The translations under genes were made by a program, and so were the position numbers. This document shows positions 26,350 to 35,761 of a DNA stretch of 64,000 nt, piece by piece (position 1 is the first letter of the stretch; each line of letters opens with the position of its first letter). This DNA comes from Solibacillus isronensis. Its GTDB lineage: Bacteria > Bacillota > Bacilli > Bacillales_A > Planococcaceae. Where the stretch lies: contig NZ_FVZN01000014.1 of assembly GCF_900168685.1 (NCBI RefSeq), positions 1,550,001-1,614,000 of the forward strand, read 5' to 3'. The notes beneath the pieces were generated by a model. That model worked only from the letters and a program-made list of their open reading frames with translations, made no database searches and was not told where the DNA came from.

Positions 26350-28242
26350 TTATTTTCTGTAGTAATCGACAATCCCGTTATAAATTGATTGTGCATAGAT
26401 TTCTACATACTTATCATTGATTAATTTTTTACGGTCTTCAGCATTTGAGATGAACCCAAGTTCTACTAATACAGAAGGAATGATCATATTGCGAGTCACA
26501 TAATACTGTGCTTCTTTTACACCACGGTTTTTCATATCCGCATTTTTGACAATCTCATTGTTGATATACGTCGCAAGCTTTTTATCCTCTTCATACTGGT
26601 CACCTGTTGTAATGCTGTAGTACGTTTCAGTACCTTTTGCACTTGTAGATGTCGCCGAGTTTACGTGAATACTTACATAAACTTCACCAAACTTGTCCTT
26701 CGTAAATTTCACGCGGTCCTGAAGGGATGGATACGTATCTCCTGAACGTGTAGTATATACAGTTGCGCCGTTCGCTTCAAGTTTTTGTTTGACAAGATTG
26801 CCTACCTTTAAAACGATCGCTTTTTCAGTACTACCAGAGTTAACAGCACCTGGATCTTTACCACCGTGCCCTGGGTCTAAAATAATAATACGGTCTTTAA
26901 TAGGACTGCCTTTTTCGTTCACTAGTTTAATGTACGATTTGTGCACATAGCCTGTATCTTTGCCCGCTGTTACTTTTGCCCAATAGCCATTAATGGAATG
27001 TACCGCAATTACTGTTCCTTTTGATAACTTTTTAATTGTCGCTGATGATCCTGATGCCGATTTGCGCATGTTTAAACTCGCAACCGTTACTTTACCTGTT
27101 GTACCGGATGTTACGACAGGATTGTTATTATCGGAATCCGTTTCTGATGGTGGCGGAGTTACATTTGAACCCCCTACATCCGTCGTGCTATTTTTTACAA
27201 TATAGCCAGGAATCCCACCTACTGTTGTTAAATAATAACCGTCAATTTCTTTGTAGACTGACAATGTTGAACCGGCAGAAATTTGTTTAATTTTTTTAGA
27301 TGACGATGTCGGTTTGTAATACAGATTTATAATTGTATTTGTCTTGACAGCTTTAATTGATGGTCCAATGGCATTGCCGTCTTGTTCAAGGAATTTGGCA
27401 TATGATTTACTGATATAACCGTAATAGCCTTGATAAGAAACTTTTAACCAATTACCTTCCACAGCATACACCGATAACTTACCGCCCGAATTTACTCTTC
27501 CAATCACTGCACTTGATGTTGTTGGCTTTGTACGAACATTTAAGCCGTCTGTTGTTACAGATACAAGACCAATTACTTGTGTCGTATCAACTGAATCAAG
27601 GTGTTCGGGTAAGGCTAGTCGGAATTCATCGCTTTTTGCTCTTGCGATAAATGATGCGAATTGTGCTCGTGTTACCGAGCCTTTTGGCATGTATTTGCCG
27701 TCACTACCTTTTGTAATCCCATTATAGTAGATTGCTTTAATATACGGAGCATATGTATTCGAATTCGATACATCTGGGAAGTACACCGGTAAATCATTAT
27801 AGTCACTTACATTTAAATTAAATGCTTTAGATAAAACGTGACTCATTTCTTCACGAGACAAAGTGGCATTAGGAGAAAAATTCCCTGATGTTTTAGTAAA
27901 TAATCCAAGTTGACGTGCACGTTCGATGTATGTCGATTGTTCAGTCCCGACTTTAACATCTGTGTACGAGGATTTACTTACTTTTAGTGGACTTTTACCT
28001 GCAGCAATGACTGCCATTTTTGCAGCTTGTGCACGCGTCACACTCATGTTGGGTTTGTAGTACGTTTTGCCCTTTTCCTGATATCCTTTAATCGCCCCAA
28101 GGCTAATTAAATACTGGATCTCGTCGTAAGTGGCATCGGTTGTCGCAACATCTGCAAATACTACTTTAGCTGATGTCGGTGTAACAGCTAGTGTACAAAC
28201 GAGGAAGATTGCAACAACCAATGTAATCAGTTTTTGATTCAT
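26350..28242 (-). CDS. SLH- and SH3-domain N-acetylmuramoyl-L-alanine amidase
   Basis: A 630-residue secreted wall hydrolase. A signal peptide (about 1-25, ending TPTSAKV) is followed by three S-layer homology repeats (about 29-75, 90-135 and 148-195; FADV, YTDV and FPDV starts), which tether it to wall polymer. Three bacterial SH3 repeats follow (about 223-287, 297-352 and 380-440; GLNVRTKPTTSS, SLNMRKSASGSS). The amidase-3 catalytic domain is at 450-628. Zinc ligands appear in ILDPGHGGKDPGA, STEKAIVL and VSIHVNSA; the catalytic Glu is in LVELGFISN. Monocistronic, with ATG behind AAAGGAT. Confidence 0.96.
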   Translation of the reverse strand: MNQKLITLVVAIFLVCTLAVTPTSAKVVFADVATTDATYDEIQYLISLGAIKGYQEKGKTYYKPNMSVTRAQAAKMAVIAAGKSPLKVSKSSYTDVKVGTEQSTYIERARQLGLFTKTSGNFSPNATLSREEMSHVLSKAFNLNVSDYNDLPVYFPDVSNSNTYAPYIKAIYYNGITKGSDGKYMPKGSVTRAQFASFIARAKSDEFRLALPEHLDSVDTTQVIGLVSVTTDGLNVRTKPTTSSAVIGRVNSGGKLSVYAVEGNWLKVSYQGYYGYISKSYAKFLEQDGNAIGPSIKAVKTNTIINLYYKPTSSSKKIKQISAGSTLSVYKEIDGYYLTTVGGIPGYIVKNSTTDVGGSNVTPPPSETDSDNNNPVVTSGTTGKVTVASLNMRKSASGSSATIKKLSKGTVIAVHSINGYWAKVTAGKDTGYVHKSYIKLVNEKGSPIKDRIIILDPGHGGKDPGAVNSGSTEKAIVLKVGNLVKQKLEANGATVYTTRSGDTYPSLQDRVKFTKDKFGEVYVSIHVNSATSTSAKGTETYYSITTGDQYEEDKKLATYINNEIVKNADMKNRGVKEAQYYVTRNMIIPSVLVELGFISNAEDRKKLINDKYVEIYAQSIYNGIVDYYRK

Positions 28243-28463
28243 TGTTCCCTATCCTTTCATAAGCTGTCCCCCTCATTGTATAGTACAAAACCGGAAAAAA
28301 ATAGAGGTAAATCCATATTTAATGTCAAAATCTTGTTACAGTCTAGTTACAAAAAGATTACATGGAATAATATTCTTGGTTTGTTAAGTGGAAATAAAGG
28401 GTAAATGGTCTATTTAACATTGTTGCAATAGAGCGAATTGTCGGTGTTTTTTTAAAAGCAAAA

Positions 28464-28507
28464 AAAAGAATCCAGTCCGTAATATTTCGGACAAATGGAT
28501 TCTTTTT
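28464..28507 (-). terminator. Terminator of the 78-residue protein gene
   Basis: AAAAAGAATCCA/GTCCG pairs with CGGAC/TGGATTCTTTTT (28488-28507), with A and T tracts on both sides. Confidence 0.85.
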
Positions 28508-28542
28508 GAGTCTATAATTTTTTTTGAATTCGTATTAATTTA

Positions 28543-28779
28543 TTAGAAATTGATAGAAAATTGTTTTGCGATTGTACGAATCTCTTCAATTTTTTCCGGT
28601 TTTAAATACTCCATCATTTTTGGAACAAACTGTTCAACGTCCTCTTTAGTAAATGTACCTTCATCCTGCTTTTTAAAATTTTCGGCAAGTAAAGCTTTTG
28701 CTTCCTCCATCTTGTCCTCTTTTACTCGTTGTAAAATGAAGTTCGAAAACATTTCCTGCATATTTTTATCTATTTGCAT
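28543..28779 (-). CDS. Small acidic helical protein
   Basis: 78 residues behind TAGGGAGGCAGTCATT. It is helical and charged, with EDVEQFVPKMMEYLKPEKIE and a repeated-looking EAKALLAENFKK. It has no membrane segment or cysteine. I do not recognise a family. It is flanked by a long gap to the SLH amidase gene and a terminator, so it is its own unit. Confidence 0.65.
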   Translation of the reverse strand: MQIDKNMQEMFSNFILQRVKEDKMEEAKALLAENFKKQDEGTFTKEDVEQFVPKMMEYLKPEKIEEIRTIAKQFSINF

Positions 28780-29003
28780 AATGACTGCCTCCCTATAATT
28801 TAAATTTTGTGAATATCATCATACTTTAAAATTATAACAATAAATCCAATTAATAATCTATTTATTGAATATAAACCTTCTCCTCCTTAATTGCCATGAA
28901 AAAAATTCCTCAAAAATAAATAATCAGCTCAGCCTATTACTAGTCCTAAAAAACCCCACCATCGAATAAAATGCACAAATATGTAATTAATGGAGGACAT
29001 TTT

Positions 29004-29630
29004 ATGAATTCAATATTTACCTATATCTTTTTAGGCATAACGATGGCCGCTACATTTGGACCTGTTAAGAACGTCCTTTTAAATACAGGTTTAAAGAACG
29101 GGTTTTTTCATGCCTGGTTTTTCAGTCTTGGTGCTTTGACTACTGACATTGTCTATATGTTCGTTGTTTATTTTGGAGTTGGAAAATTCATTGATTCAAT
29201 ACTTTTACAAACAATACTATGGTCATTCGGTTGTTTCGTTCTTTTGTATACAGGGATAGAAAGCTTACTGACGCTACATAAAATTGAAATGAATTCAAAA
29301 ACCGGCCGGATCGTAAGACTAAGACATTCATTATTAGCTGGATTATTGATGTCTTTGTTAAACCCGATAACAATCCTTTTTTGGTTAGGAATTTATGGCT
29401 CAATCCTTGCAAAAACAGCGGGTATCGCTAGTGGATTTGACATCATAATAATTAGCAGCGCCATATTGCTCGGCATTATTTTAGTGGATTTTCTCTATTC
29501 ATTTTTGTCCAGTGTCGCCCGCAAATTATTATCCATTAAGCTGCTGAAAACTGTAACTGTTATTTCATCGATCTTTATGATTGGATTTGGAATCTACTTT
29601 GGAAATCAGGCTTTTCATTTGTTATTTTAA
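29004..29630 (+). CDS. LysE-family amino-acid exporter
   Basis: 208 residues from ATG 29004, which has TGGAGGACATTTT upstream (an earlier ATG at 28971 has none). Five or six membrane segments are seen. The family start TAAFGPVKN-like region (AATFGPVKNVLLNTGLKNG) and FSLGALTTDIVYMFVVYFG match LysE/RhtB exporters, with the mid-protein SLLNPITILFWLGIYGSI. Such proteins export amino acids or related metabolites; the substrate is unknown. Confidence 0.88.
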   Translation: MNSIFTYIFLGITMAATFGPVKNVLLNTGLKNGFFHAWFFSLGALTTDIVYMFVVYFGVGKFIDSILLQTILWSFGCFVLLYTGIESLLTLHKIEMNSKTGRIVRLRHSLLAGLLMSLLNPITILFWLGIYGSILAKTAGIASGFDIIIISSAILLGIILVDFLYSFLSSVARKLLSIKLLKTVTVISSIFMIGFGIYFGNQAFHLLF

Positions 29631-29722
29631 TTGATGAAAGCATAGACAAAAAGGCTTGCGTATAAAATAATCCCAAAAGGAAACCATACCTAAATAAATA
29701 TAAAATTAGCCGAGGTGTGGTA

Positions 29723-30952
29723 ATGGACAAAAATAAGGGACATGTAAGTATATGGTGTATTGTAAGTCTGACTTCTATTCCTCTCATCATGACTTTAGGA
29801 AATTCAATGCTTATTCCAGTGCTCCCAATACTAGAAGACAAAGTGGGAATTACATCATTTCAATCAAGTATGATTATTACAAGCTATTCTGTCGCAGCAA
29901 TTTTTCTTATTCCAGTAGCAGGCTATTTATCGGATCGCTTTGGCAGGAAAGTCGTCATATTACCGAGTCTGATCTTAGCTTTAATCGGCGGACTAATCGC
30001 AGGGTTTGCTTCATGGAAAATGGATGACCCTTACACAATGATTATTATCGGCAGGATTATTCAAGGTATAGGTGCCGCCGGAGCGATGCCCATTGTTTTA
30101 CCTCTTGTAGGTGACCTGTATCAAGATGATGATGAGAAAATCAGTTCAACTTTAGGGATAATAGAAACTTCAAATACATTCGGAAAAGTATTGAGTCCTA
30201 TTTTAGGCTCAGTTTTTGCTGCTATATTATGGTTCCTTCCGTTCTTTTCTATATCAGCACTCAGTTTAATTTCCATTGCACTTATATTCTTCTTTGTTAA
30301 AGTGCCTAAAGATAAGGATGAACCTTTGAAGTTTAAGGAATTTATACGTAATACAAAAGAAGTTTTCAAAGACGAAGGAAAATGGCTGTATACGGTATTC
30401 CTTAACGGGGTCCTTGTGATGCTCATATTATTCGGCATGTTATTCTTCTTATCAGAAAATCTGGAAAAGGTTCATGATATTAAAGGGATTAAGAAAGGTT
30501 TTGTACTGGCCATCCCGCTTTTACTTCTCTGTATTTCTTCTTTTATTTCCGGTCGGAAAATTAAAGGAGATTTAAACAGAATTAAGAAAATTATTATTGT
30601 TTCCTTGATTGCAATGTCTGTCAGCATTATCTTTGTCGGGTTTACAAGCAAAAAACTCATCCTTTTGCTGATTGTCACAAGTATAGTCGGAATAGCGATC
30701 GGTGCTCTATTGCCTGCGCTTGACACCATTATTACGGATAATATTAGAAAAGAATTACGTGGTACTGTATCTTCATTCTATAGTTCTGCGAGATTTATCG
30801 GTGTTGCAGCAGGTCCGCCTATCATGTCACTTGTCATGAAAGACCACCTGAATATTAGCTATATTACTGCAGGTATATTAGGGTTAATACTTTTATTTTT
30901 CGTTATAAAGTTCATCAAAGTAGACGATATTGTACCAAAAGAAATAACATAG
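29723..30952 (+). CDS. MFS multidrug efflux transporter (YmfD/Bmr-like)
   Basis: 409 residues with 12 predicted segments. ATG at 29723 has GAGGTG 5 bases upstream; a GTG at 29717 would overlap it. Motif A is GYLSDRFGRKVVILPS near residue 70, and LIPVLPIL and IGRIIQGIGAAGAMPI follow, the pattern of 12-helix DHA1 drug and siderophore exporters. Nearest recollection is YmfD (bacillibactin export) and Bmr; substrate not proved. It sits between a LysE gene and a strong terminator. Confidence 0.87.
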   Translation: MDKNKGHVSIWCIVSLTSIPLIMTLGNSMLIPVLPILEDKVGITSFQSSMIITSYSVAAIFLIPVAGYLSDRFGRKVVILPSLILALIGGLIAGFASWKMDDPYTMIIIGRIIQGIGAAGAMPIVLPLVGDLYQDDDEKISSTLGIIETSNTFGKVLSPILGSVFAAILWFLPFFSISALSLISIALIFFFVKVPKDKDEPLKFKEFIRNTKEVFKDEGKWLYTVFLNGVLVMLILFGMLFFLSENLEKVHDIKGIKKGFVLAIPLLLLCISSFISGRKIKGDLNRIKKIIIVSLIAMSVSIIFVGFTSKKLILLLIVTSIVGIAIGALLPALDTIITDNIRKELRGTVSSFYSSARFIGVAAGPPIMSLVMKDHLNISYITAGILGLILLFFVIKFIKVDDIVPKEIT

Positions 30953-30956
30953 AAAT

Positions 30957-30993
30957 AAGGACCTAACAGCAATAGCTGTATAGGTCCTTTTTA
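30957..30993. terminator. Bidirectional terminator
   Basis: AAGGACCTA pairs with TAGGTCCTT around an inner CAGC/GCTG stem, between convergent genes. Confidence 0.9.
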
Positions 30994-30997
30994 TGTT

Positions 30998-31261
30998 TCA
31001 TGCAGATTTTAAACTGAAAAGTATGAGGGAAATCCCGCAGAAAAGACATATTATACGTGTCAGTGAAATCTTTTCTGCCAGGCCAAGCAATGCTAGTGCT
31101 GTTGTAACAATTAAAACAACCGGACCGACTAGGGCTAGTAGCGTATTAATATAAAAGGCTTTTTCTAAATCATTGAATTTAAACATTAATGCAGCAGCCG
31201 TTAATTCTATACTTCCGGACATAATTCTTAAAGCAATGATAATAATGAGTGCCTTATCCAT
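30998..31261 (-). CDS. yqhV: YqhV-like membrane protein (DUF2619)
   Basis: 87 residues from ATG 31261, behind AAGGATG. Three hydrophobic segments appear: ALIIIIALRIMSGSIELTAA, YINTLLALVGPVVLIVTTAL, and IICLFCGISLILF. ISGSIELTAAALM and INTLLALVGP match YqhV, a small sporulation-era membrane protein of unknown function in Bacillus. It is monocistronic. Confidence 0.8.
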   Translation of the reverse strand: MDKALIIIIALRIMSGSIELTAAALMFKFNDLEKAFYINTLLALVGPVVLIVTTALALLGLAEKISLTRIICLFCGISLILFSLKSA

Positions 31262-31457
31262 AAATGTAACCACATCCTTGCTAGTGTTGTTACCTAACAT
31301 ATGCAGTCAATCCTAGAAATATATTTATAAAAACATATAGAGAATCATTAAATAGCAAACCCCACACAATAAATTTCAAAACAATCTGAAAATATAATTT
31401 TACATATGATACAATCCTATTTAAAATTAAAATAGAGTAAAAAAAGGCGGTGTTCAG

Positions 31458-32708
31458 TTGAAAAAAATTCACTGTAGCTGGATTATTCTTGCTATATCAT
31501 TCTGCTCCATTATTGCCGCCGGGATTGCGATGGCATCATCCGGGGTTTTCTTGACTCCTTTTGAACAAGAATTCGGCTGGGATCGTCAAGTGATTTCCCT
31601 AGCCTTTGGAATCAGCTTGTTTTTCTACGGATTTGCTGGTCCATTCATGGCAGCATTACTTCAAAAATTCGGATTAAAGAAAATGATGCTTGCTTCAATG
31701 GGGACGTTATTGATTGGTCTTCTATTAATTTTCCTGATGAATCAATCATGGCAACTGATTATTATATGGGGAGTAATTATCGGACTTGGCTCCAGTCTGT
31801 TTTTAACGGTTTTAAGTCCATATGTAGCGAATCACTGGTTTAAAGAAAAAAGAGGACTTGCAACAGGGATTCTGACTGCGAGTACGGCAATGGGTCAGTT
31901 AATACTCCTCCCTGTATTAGCCACAATCATCGAAAATTACTCGTGGCGATGGGCAATCGGTTTAATAATAACGATTAGTTCTGTAATATTTTTCCTCATC
32001 TTTTTGTTTATGAGAAACACACCAAAAGAAATCGGCATCCTTCCATATGGTCAGACAGAGGATTTAGAGGTCGCGGATGTTCAATCAAAAGGCAATCCCA
32101 TTGTTTTGGCATTTAAAGGGTTGGCCGAAGCTATACGCGCTAAAGAATTTTGGTTATTGGCAGGAAGTTTCTTTTTTTGCGGCTTTTCAACGAACGGGCT
32201 TGTCGGGACTCACTTTATTTCATACTGTATCAGCTTCGGCATACCTATCGTGACTGCGGCTTCCTTGCTATCATTTATGGGCGTTTTCAATATGGTAGGA
32301 ACAACACTTTCCGGTTGGCTGTCCGATCGTATTGATAATCGCTGGCTTCTGTTTTGGTATTATTTGTTCAGAGGGGCTTCTCTAGTTTTGCTTCCTTTTG
32401 CGTTAATGGAAGGCAATCTGACTTGGATTCTTGTTTTCACTGTATTTTACGGATTGGATTGGGTGGCAACTGTACCGCCGACGATCAATCTTTCAAGACA
32501 AATATTTGGAGTACATAAAAGCGCGATTATTTACGGGTGGATTTTTGCATCTCACCAAGTAGGTGCTGCAACTGCCGCATATGGTGGGGGGATGTTATAT
32601 TCTTATTTCAATACTTATACTTGGGCATTTTTTATGGCCGGTGTCTGCTGTGTCATGGCAAGTTTATTTGTAATATTAATAAAGAAACAGCCGCGCTCTA
32701 TACAGTAA
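31458..32708 (+). CDS. MFS transporter (YbfB/oxalate-formate-antiporter type)
   Basis: 416 residues with 12 segments. The start is TTG at 31458 behind AAAGGCGGTG. The pattern MASSGVFLTPFEQEFGWDR, then FGISLFFYGFAGPFMAALLQKFG and MVGTTLSGWLSDRIDNRW is typical of monocarboxylate/oxalate-type MFS (OFA-like) transporters and of YbfB. The direction of transport and substrate are unknown. Neighbours are unrelated. Confidence 0.85.
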   Translation: MKKIHCSWIILAISFCSIIAAGIAMASSGVFLTPFEQEFGWDRQVISLAFGISLFFYGFAGPFMAALLQKFGLKKMMLASMGTLLIGLLLIFLMNQSWQLIIIWGVIIGLGSSLFLTVLSPYVANHWFKEKRGLATGILTASTAMGQLILLPVLATIIENYSWRWAIGLIITISSVIFFLIFLFMRNTPKEIGILPYGQTEDLEVADVQSKGNPIVLAFKGLAEAIRAKEFWLLAGSFFFCGFSTNGLVGTHFISYCISFGIPIVTAASLLSFMGVFNMVGTTLSGWLSDRIDNRWLLFWYYLFRGASLVLLPFALMEGNLTWILVFTVFYGLDWVATVPPTINLSRQIFGVHKSAIIYGWIFASHQVGAATAAYGGGMLYSYFNTYTWAFFMAGVCCVMASLFVILIKKQPRSIQ

Positions 32709-32711
32709 AAC

Positions 32712-32742
32712 AAGGTGCTTTGATTTTAATTCAAAGCACCTT
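32712..32742 (+). terminator. Terminator of the MFS gene
   Basis: AAGGTGCTTTGA (32712-32723) pairs with TCAAAGCACCTT (32731-32742), then TTTAAT. Confidence 0.9.
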
Positions 32743-32807
32743 TTTAATATAAAAAATGACTAAAATTCATAGGTTGTATGAATTTTAGCCCGGCAAAATA
32801 TTTGATT

Positions 32808-33701
32808 TTAGTTCAGTAATTCTTTAACAAAATCATACTGTACATATGTTTTGTTTTCTTCCAGTAATGCTGGGGCAACGTCAAAATGTTTAAGTGCACG
32901 ATTATGGCCATAAGTTTTCTCGCCTCGTGTAATTGTGTACGACAAAGCATCTTTTGAGATGACCGCACCATCTCCTGTCGAAGTGACTTTAAAGCCAAGT
33001 TCTTCTGCGACAATGCGTAACGGTACCATGATTTTGCCATCGACTTCTTTATAATCTTCACCAATTAGTTCCTGTAATTCTGGTGCAATTTCAGGTTTTT
33101 CTACTTCTTCTTCAAGTTTTGGGAAAACGATGATTTTTTCTGGTGCTGTCTGTGCTGGAATACTCTTTGTCGTTGGTCCGTAAAATACAATTGCGCTGTA
33201 GTTTTTCAATTCCTTTGCAGACACCTTTTTGCCTTTTGTATTAATAATGACCGATTCCTCATTTAAATTCAGCTTTAAATTTCCGTCGTCACTTAAGAAG
33301 TTTTCGTCAAATTGCGCGACCTTTACTGAGTTGGCAGTATCATCTTTTTCCACAATAACTACAGGTGGTGCATATTGCGGCGGATAAATTAAGATCATTG
33401 GCTGATCCGCGTAAATTGAAAGTGAAATCGTATCACCAATTTTCAGCTTCACTTCATTGCCGTGTTCGTCAAAAACAAGTGTTTTGTCATCTACATAGAA
33501 ATTGAACACATTGTCATTAAGTTCTGCTGTAAATAATTTGGCGTTTTCCCTCTGTTCGACTGCAGTGATATTCCCTCTGTGCTGGATAAAAGTACCTGCT
33601 TTTTCCACTTCTTCAGTCCCTTCTGTTGTTGGCTGATCAGCGTAAGCAGTAACGGTTCCGAGTAGCAGTACAGATAATGCTAAAGGTGCAATTTTTTTCA
33701 T
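32808..33701 (-). CDS. Secreted protein with copper-amine-oxidase-N-like (stalk) domain
   Basis: 297 residues. ATG at 33701 follows AAAGGATGG and gives a signal peptide MKKIAPLALSVLLLGTVTAYA. The middle has a hydrophilic beta region of unknown family. The last about 80 residues (GKIMVPLRIVAEELGFKV, then AVISKDALSYTITRGEKTY, then KTYVQYDFVKELL) match the stalk domain called copper amine oxidase N-terminal domain. It lies 55 bases after the amidase gene on the same strand, so they probably work together at the cell wall. Confidence 0.82.
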   Translation of the reverse strand: MKKIAPLALSVLLLGTVTAYADQPTTEGTEEVEKAGTFIQHRGNITAVEQRENAKLFTAELNDNVFNFYVDDKTLVFDEHGNEVKLKIGDTISLSIYADQPMILIYPPQYAPPVVIVEKDDTANSVKVAQFDENFLSDDGNLKLNLNEESVIINTKGKKVSAKELKNYSAIVFYGPTTKSIPAQTAPEKIIVFPKLEEEVEKPEIAPELQELIGEDYKEVDGKIMVPLRIVAEELGFKVTSTGDGAVISKDALSYTITRGEKTYGHNRALKHFDVAPALLEENKTYVQYDFVKELLN

Positions 33702-33756
33702 ATAGTTCCATCCTTTCGGTAATTTCACTACATTAGTCGATTTAAGGAAAAAAAGG

Positions 33757-34572
33757 TTACATATTCGAGTTATTTTTTTGATATTGCAATGTCGTGAGTG
33801 CAATATAATCGTATAACGTTAATTTGCCAAGATCGAAGTTTTCTAACCATATTGGCTGAAATGCGCCTATTTGAACACCTTGCTTAAGCTGTTCACGTAC
33901 AGCTTCTTTATCGTTGAAAATGGCTTCCACTTTTTGCTGTAATGCCTTGCTCGTAATCGTTTGCGGGTCCGGTGCTGGTGCTGGTGGTGTCGGTTTTATT
34001 GGTTGTGCTGGTGTTGGTGCTTGCGTTGGTGTTGGTGCTTTTATATTCGGAAAATAGCTTTTCAATGTCTCGGCAATTGCTTCAATTATTTGGTCTTTAT
34101 TTGCCCGATATAGCTTTACATCTTGCTCTGAATTGACAAAACATACTTCTATAAGAATGGCCTTTTTCGTTGTTCCATTTAAAAATGCCAAGTTCGTACG
34201 CTGTTTTGCCCCGCGGTTTTTAAACTTTCCTGCATTCGCAATTGCGGTACTCATCTTTTGCGCAAATGCTGCCATAGTAGGGTTTACATACAGCACTTCT
34301 GTCCCGATTCCTTCTTTTTGCTGTGCGGATGCAGAATTAAAATGAATGCTGACATCAAGTTCGCGCTGAGTTGCGTTATGCTGCTTCACTAAATACGTCA
34401 AATTTTGCTGCTGGCTTTTAGATTGATTGTCAATAATTACTTTGACCTTCACACCTTTTTGCTGCAATTTTTTCCCGAGCTCCTGCACAAGCGAAACAGT
34501 TTCCTCCCCTTCATTCATGTAACCTGAGGCGCCTGTCCCCTTTCCGTAATGACCTGCACTAATTGTTAGCAT
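33757..34572 (-). CDS. N-acetylmuramoyl-L-alanine amidase, no signal peptide
   Basis: 271 residues. The amidase-3 catalytic domain (1-172) has ISAGHYGKGTGASGYMNEGEE with His and Glu ligands, DVSIHFNSA with His, and LIEVCFVNSEQD with the catalytic Glu. A proline-rich linker (residues 178-205, APTPTQAPTPAQPIKPTPP) leads to a C-terminal domain of about 65 residues. There is no signal peptide, a layout typical of phage endolysins, yet no phage genes are adjacent. The next gene is secreted, so a sporulation or non-classical release role is possible. Confidence 0.88.
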   Translation of the reverse strand: MLTISAGHYGKGTGASGYMNEGEETVSLVQELGKKLQQKGVKVKVIIDNQSKSQQQNLTYLVKQHNATQRELDVSIHFNSASAQQKEGIGTEVLYVNPTMAAFAQKMSTAIANAGKFKNRGAKQRTNLAFLNGTTKKAILIEVCFVNSEQDVKLYRANKDQIIEAIAETLKSYFPNIKAPTPTQAPTPAQPIKPTPPAPAPDPQTITSKALQQKVEAIFNDKEAVREQLKQGVQIGAFQPIWLENFDLGKLTLYDYIALTTLQYQKNNSNM

Positions 34573-34762
34573 CGTAATTCACCTCCTTTTTCTATCTATA
34601 TGTCCTCTAGTGTACCGAAAAAGGGACATTGCGGTTTTTTATTATATTAAAATAGCAGTTAGGTTTTTACCACGGTGAAAGGCAATCTCCCTAATAGCGA
34701 TATAGCAATTAGAATAATAATTCGTTACAATGAAGTAATTATACATAATGTGAGGGTTTGGC

Positions 34763-35689
34763 ATGAAAAACAAACGAATGATTGGCTTTTTATTAGTTGT
34801 GTGTGGCAGTTTTTTCTGGGGTATCGGCGGAACGATGGCACAACAACTGTTTTCTTGTGGCATTGAAGTGAACTGGCTTGTGTCAACACGCCTTGTCATT
34901 GCCGGTATACTTCTTTTAATTGCCCAGGCAATATTTAAAGATCGGGGGCAGATTTTCAAGATTTGGCTGGAGAAACGGGATGCATTCCGCTTACTCGTTT
35001 TCGCGATTATTGGAATGCTTGGGGTTCAGTATACATATATGGCTTCGATTAAAGAAGGCAATGCAGCGGTCGCAACCTTATTGCAATACTTGGCACCGGT
35101 AATGATCATTATTTGGGTGACGTTTCGTGGCCTGTCCAAATTCACGAAAAGAGATGCGGTAACAATTGTGTTAGCTCTTGGCGGAAGCTTCTTTTTATTA
35201 ACAAACGGTTCACTTTCCGCGTTTGCCGTACCGCTCCCTGCAATTATTTGGGGGTTATTGTCCGGTGTGACACTGGCATTTTATACGCTCTATGTCATTC
35301 CACTATTAAAGCGCTTTGACTCGCTTGTCGTTGTTGGCTGGGCGATGTTTATAGCGGGAATGACAATGAGTTTTGTGCAGCCTCCATGGGATGTGGATGT
35401 TTCAGTATGGACAGGTGCAACTGTATTTTATCTGATTGTAGTCATTATTTTCGGCACGATGCTGGCATTCTGGTTTTACATCGAAAGCCTTCAATCTCTT
35501 ACTGCTAAGGAAACGAGCCTGCTTGGTAATATTGAACCGCTGACTGCCGTGCTGGCAACAGTGTTATGGCTGAAAGAACCGTTCGGCGTATTTCAATGGC
35601 TTGGAACCTCACTCATCTTGGTGATGATGGTTTATATAGCGTTGAAGGCGGATCGGGATCAGGTTGAGGATGACGCGGTAGACGTTTGA
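34763..35689 (+). CDS. EamA/DMT-family transporter
   Basis: 308 residues with ten predicted segments in two EamA halves. GFLLVVCGSFFWGIGGTMAQ starts half one; the C-terminal TSLLGNIEPLTAVLATVLWLKE ends half two, with the family Glu-Pro before the last helices. Members export amino acids or metabolites. The ATG follows GTGAGGGTTTGGC. It converges on the beta-lactamase-like gene across the repeat array. Confidence 0.88.
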   Translation: MKNKRMIGFLLVVCGSFFWGIGGTMAQQLFSCGIEVNWLVSTRLVIAGILLLIAQAIFKDRGQIFKIWLEKRDAFRLLVFAIIGMLGVQYTYMASIKEGNAAVATLLQYLAPVMIIIWVTFRGLSKFTKRDAVTIVLALGGSFFLLTNGSLSAFAVPLPAIIWGLLSGVTLAFYTLYVIPLLKRFDSLVVVGWAMFIAGMTMSFVQPPWDVDVSVWTGATVFYLIVVIIFGTMLAFWFYIESLQSLTAKETSLLGNIEPLTAVLATVLWLKEPFGVFQWLGTSLILVMMVYIALKADRDQVEDDAVDV

Positions 35690-35761
35690 TATAGGAGGTG
35701 CTCGCATAGGTTGTACGGGCGCTTTTTTTGCGAAATCTGCCGCAGAATTCGGAAGCGGTTT
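35690..35761. other. Start of the convergent gap before the repeat array
   Basis: Contains CGCTTTTTTTGCG near 35721-35733 (a weak terminator-like GCGCTTTTTTTGCG) after the DMT gene, then sequence that blends into the repeat array. Confidence 0.35.
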
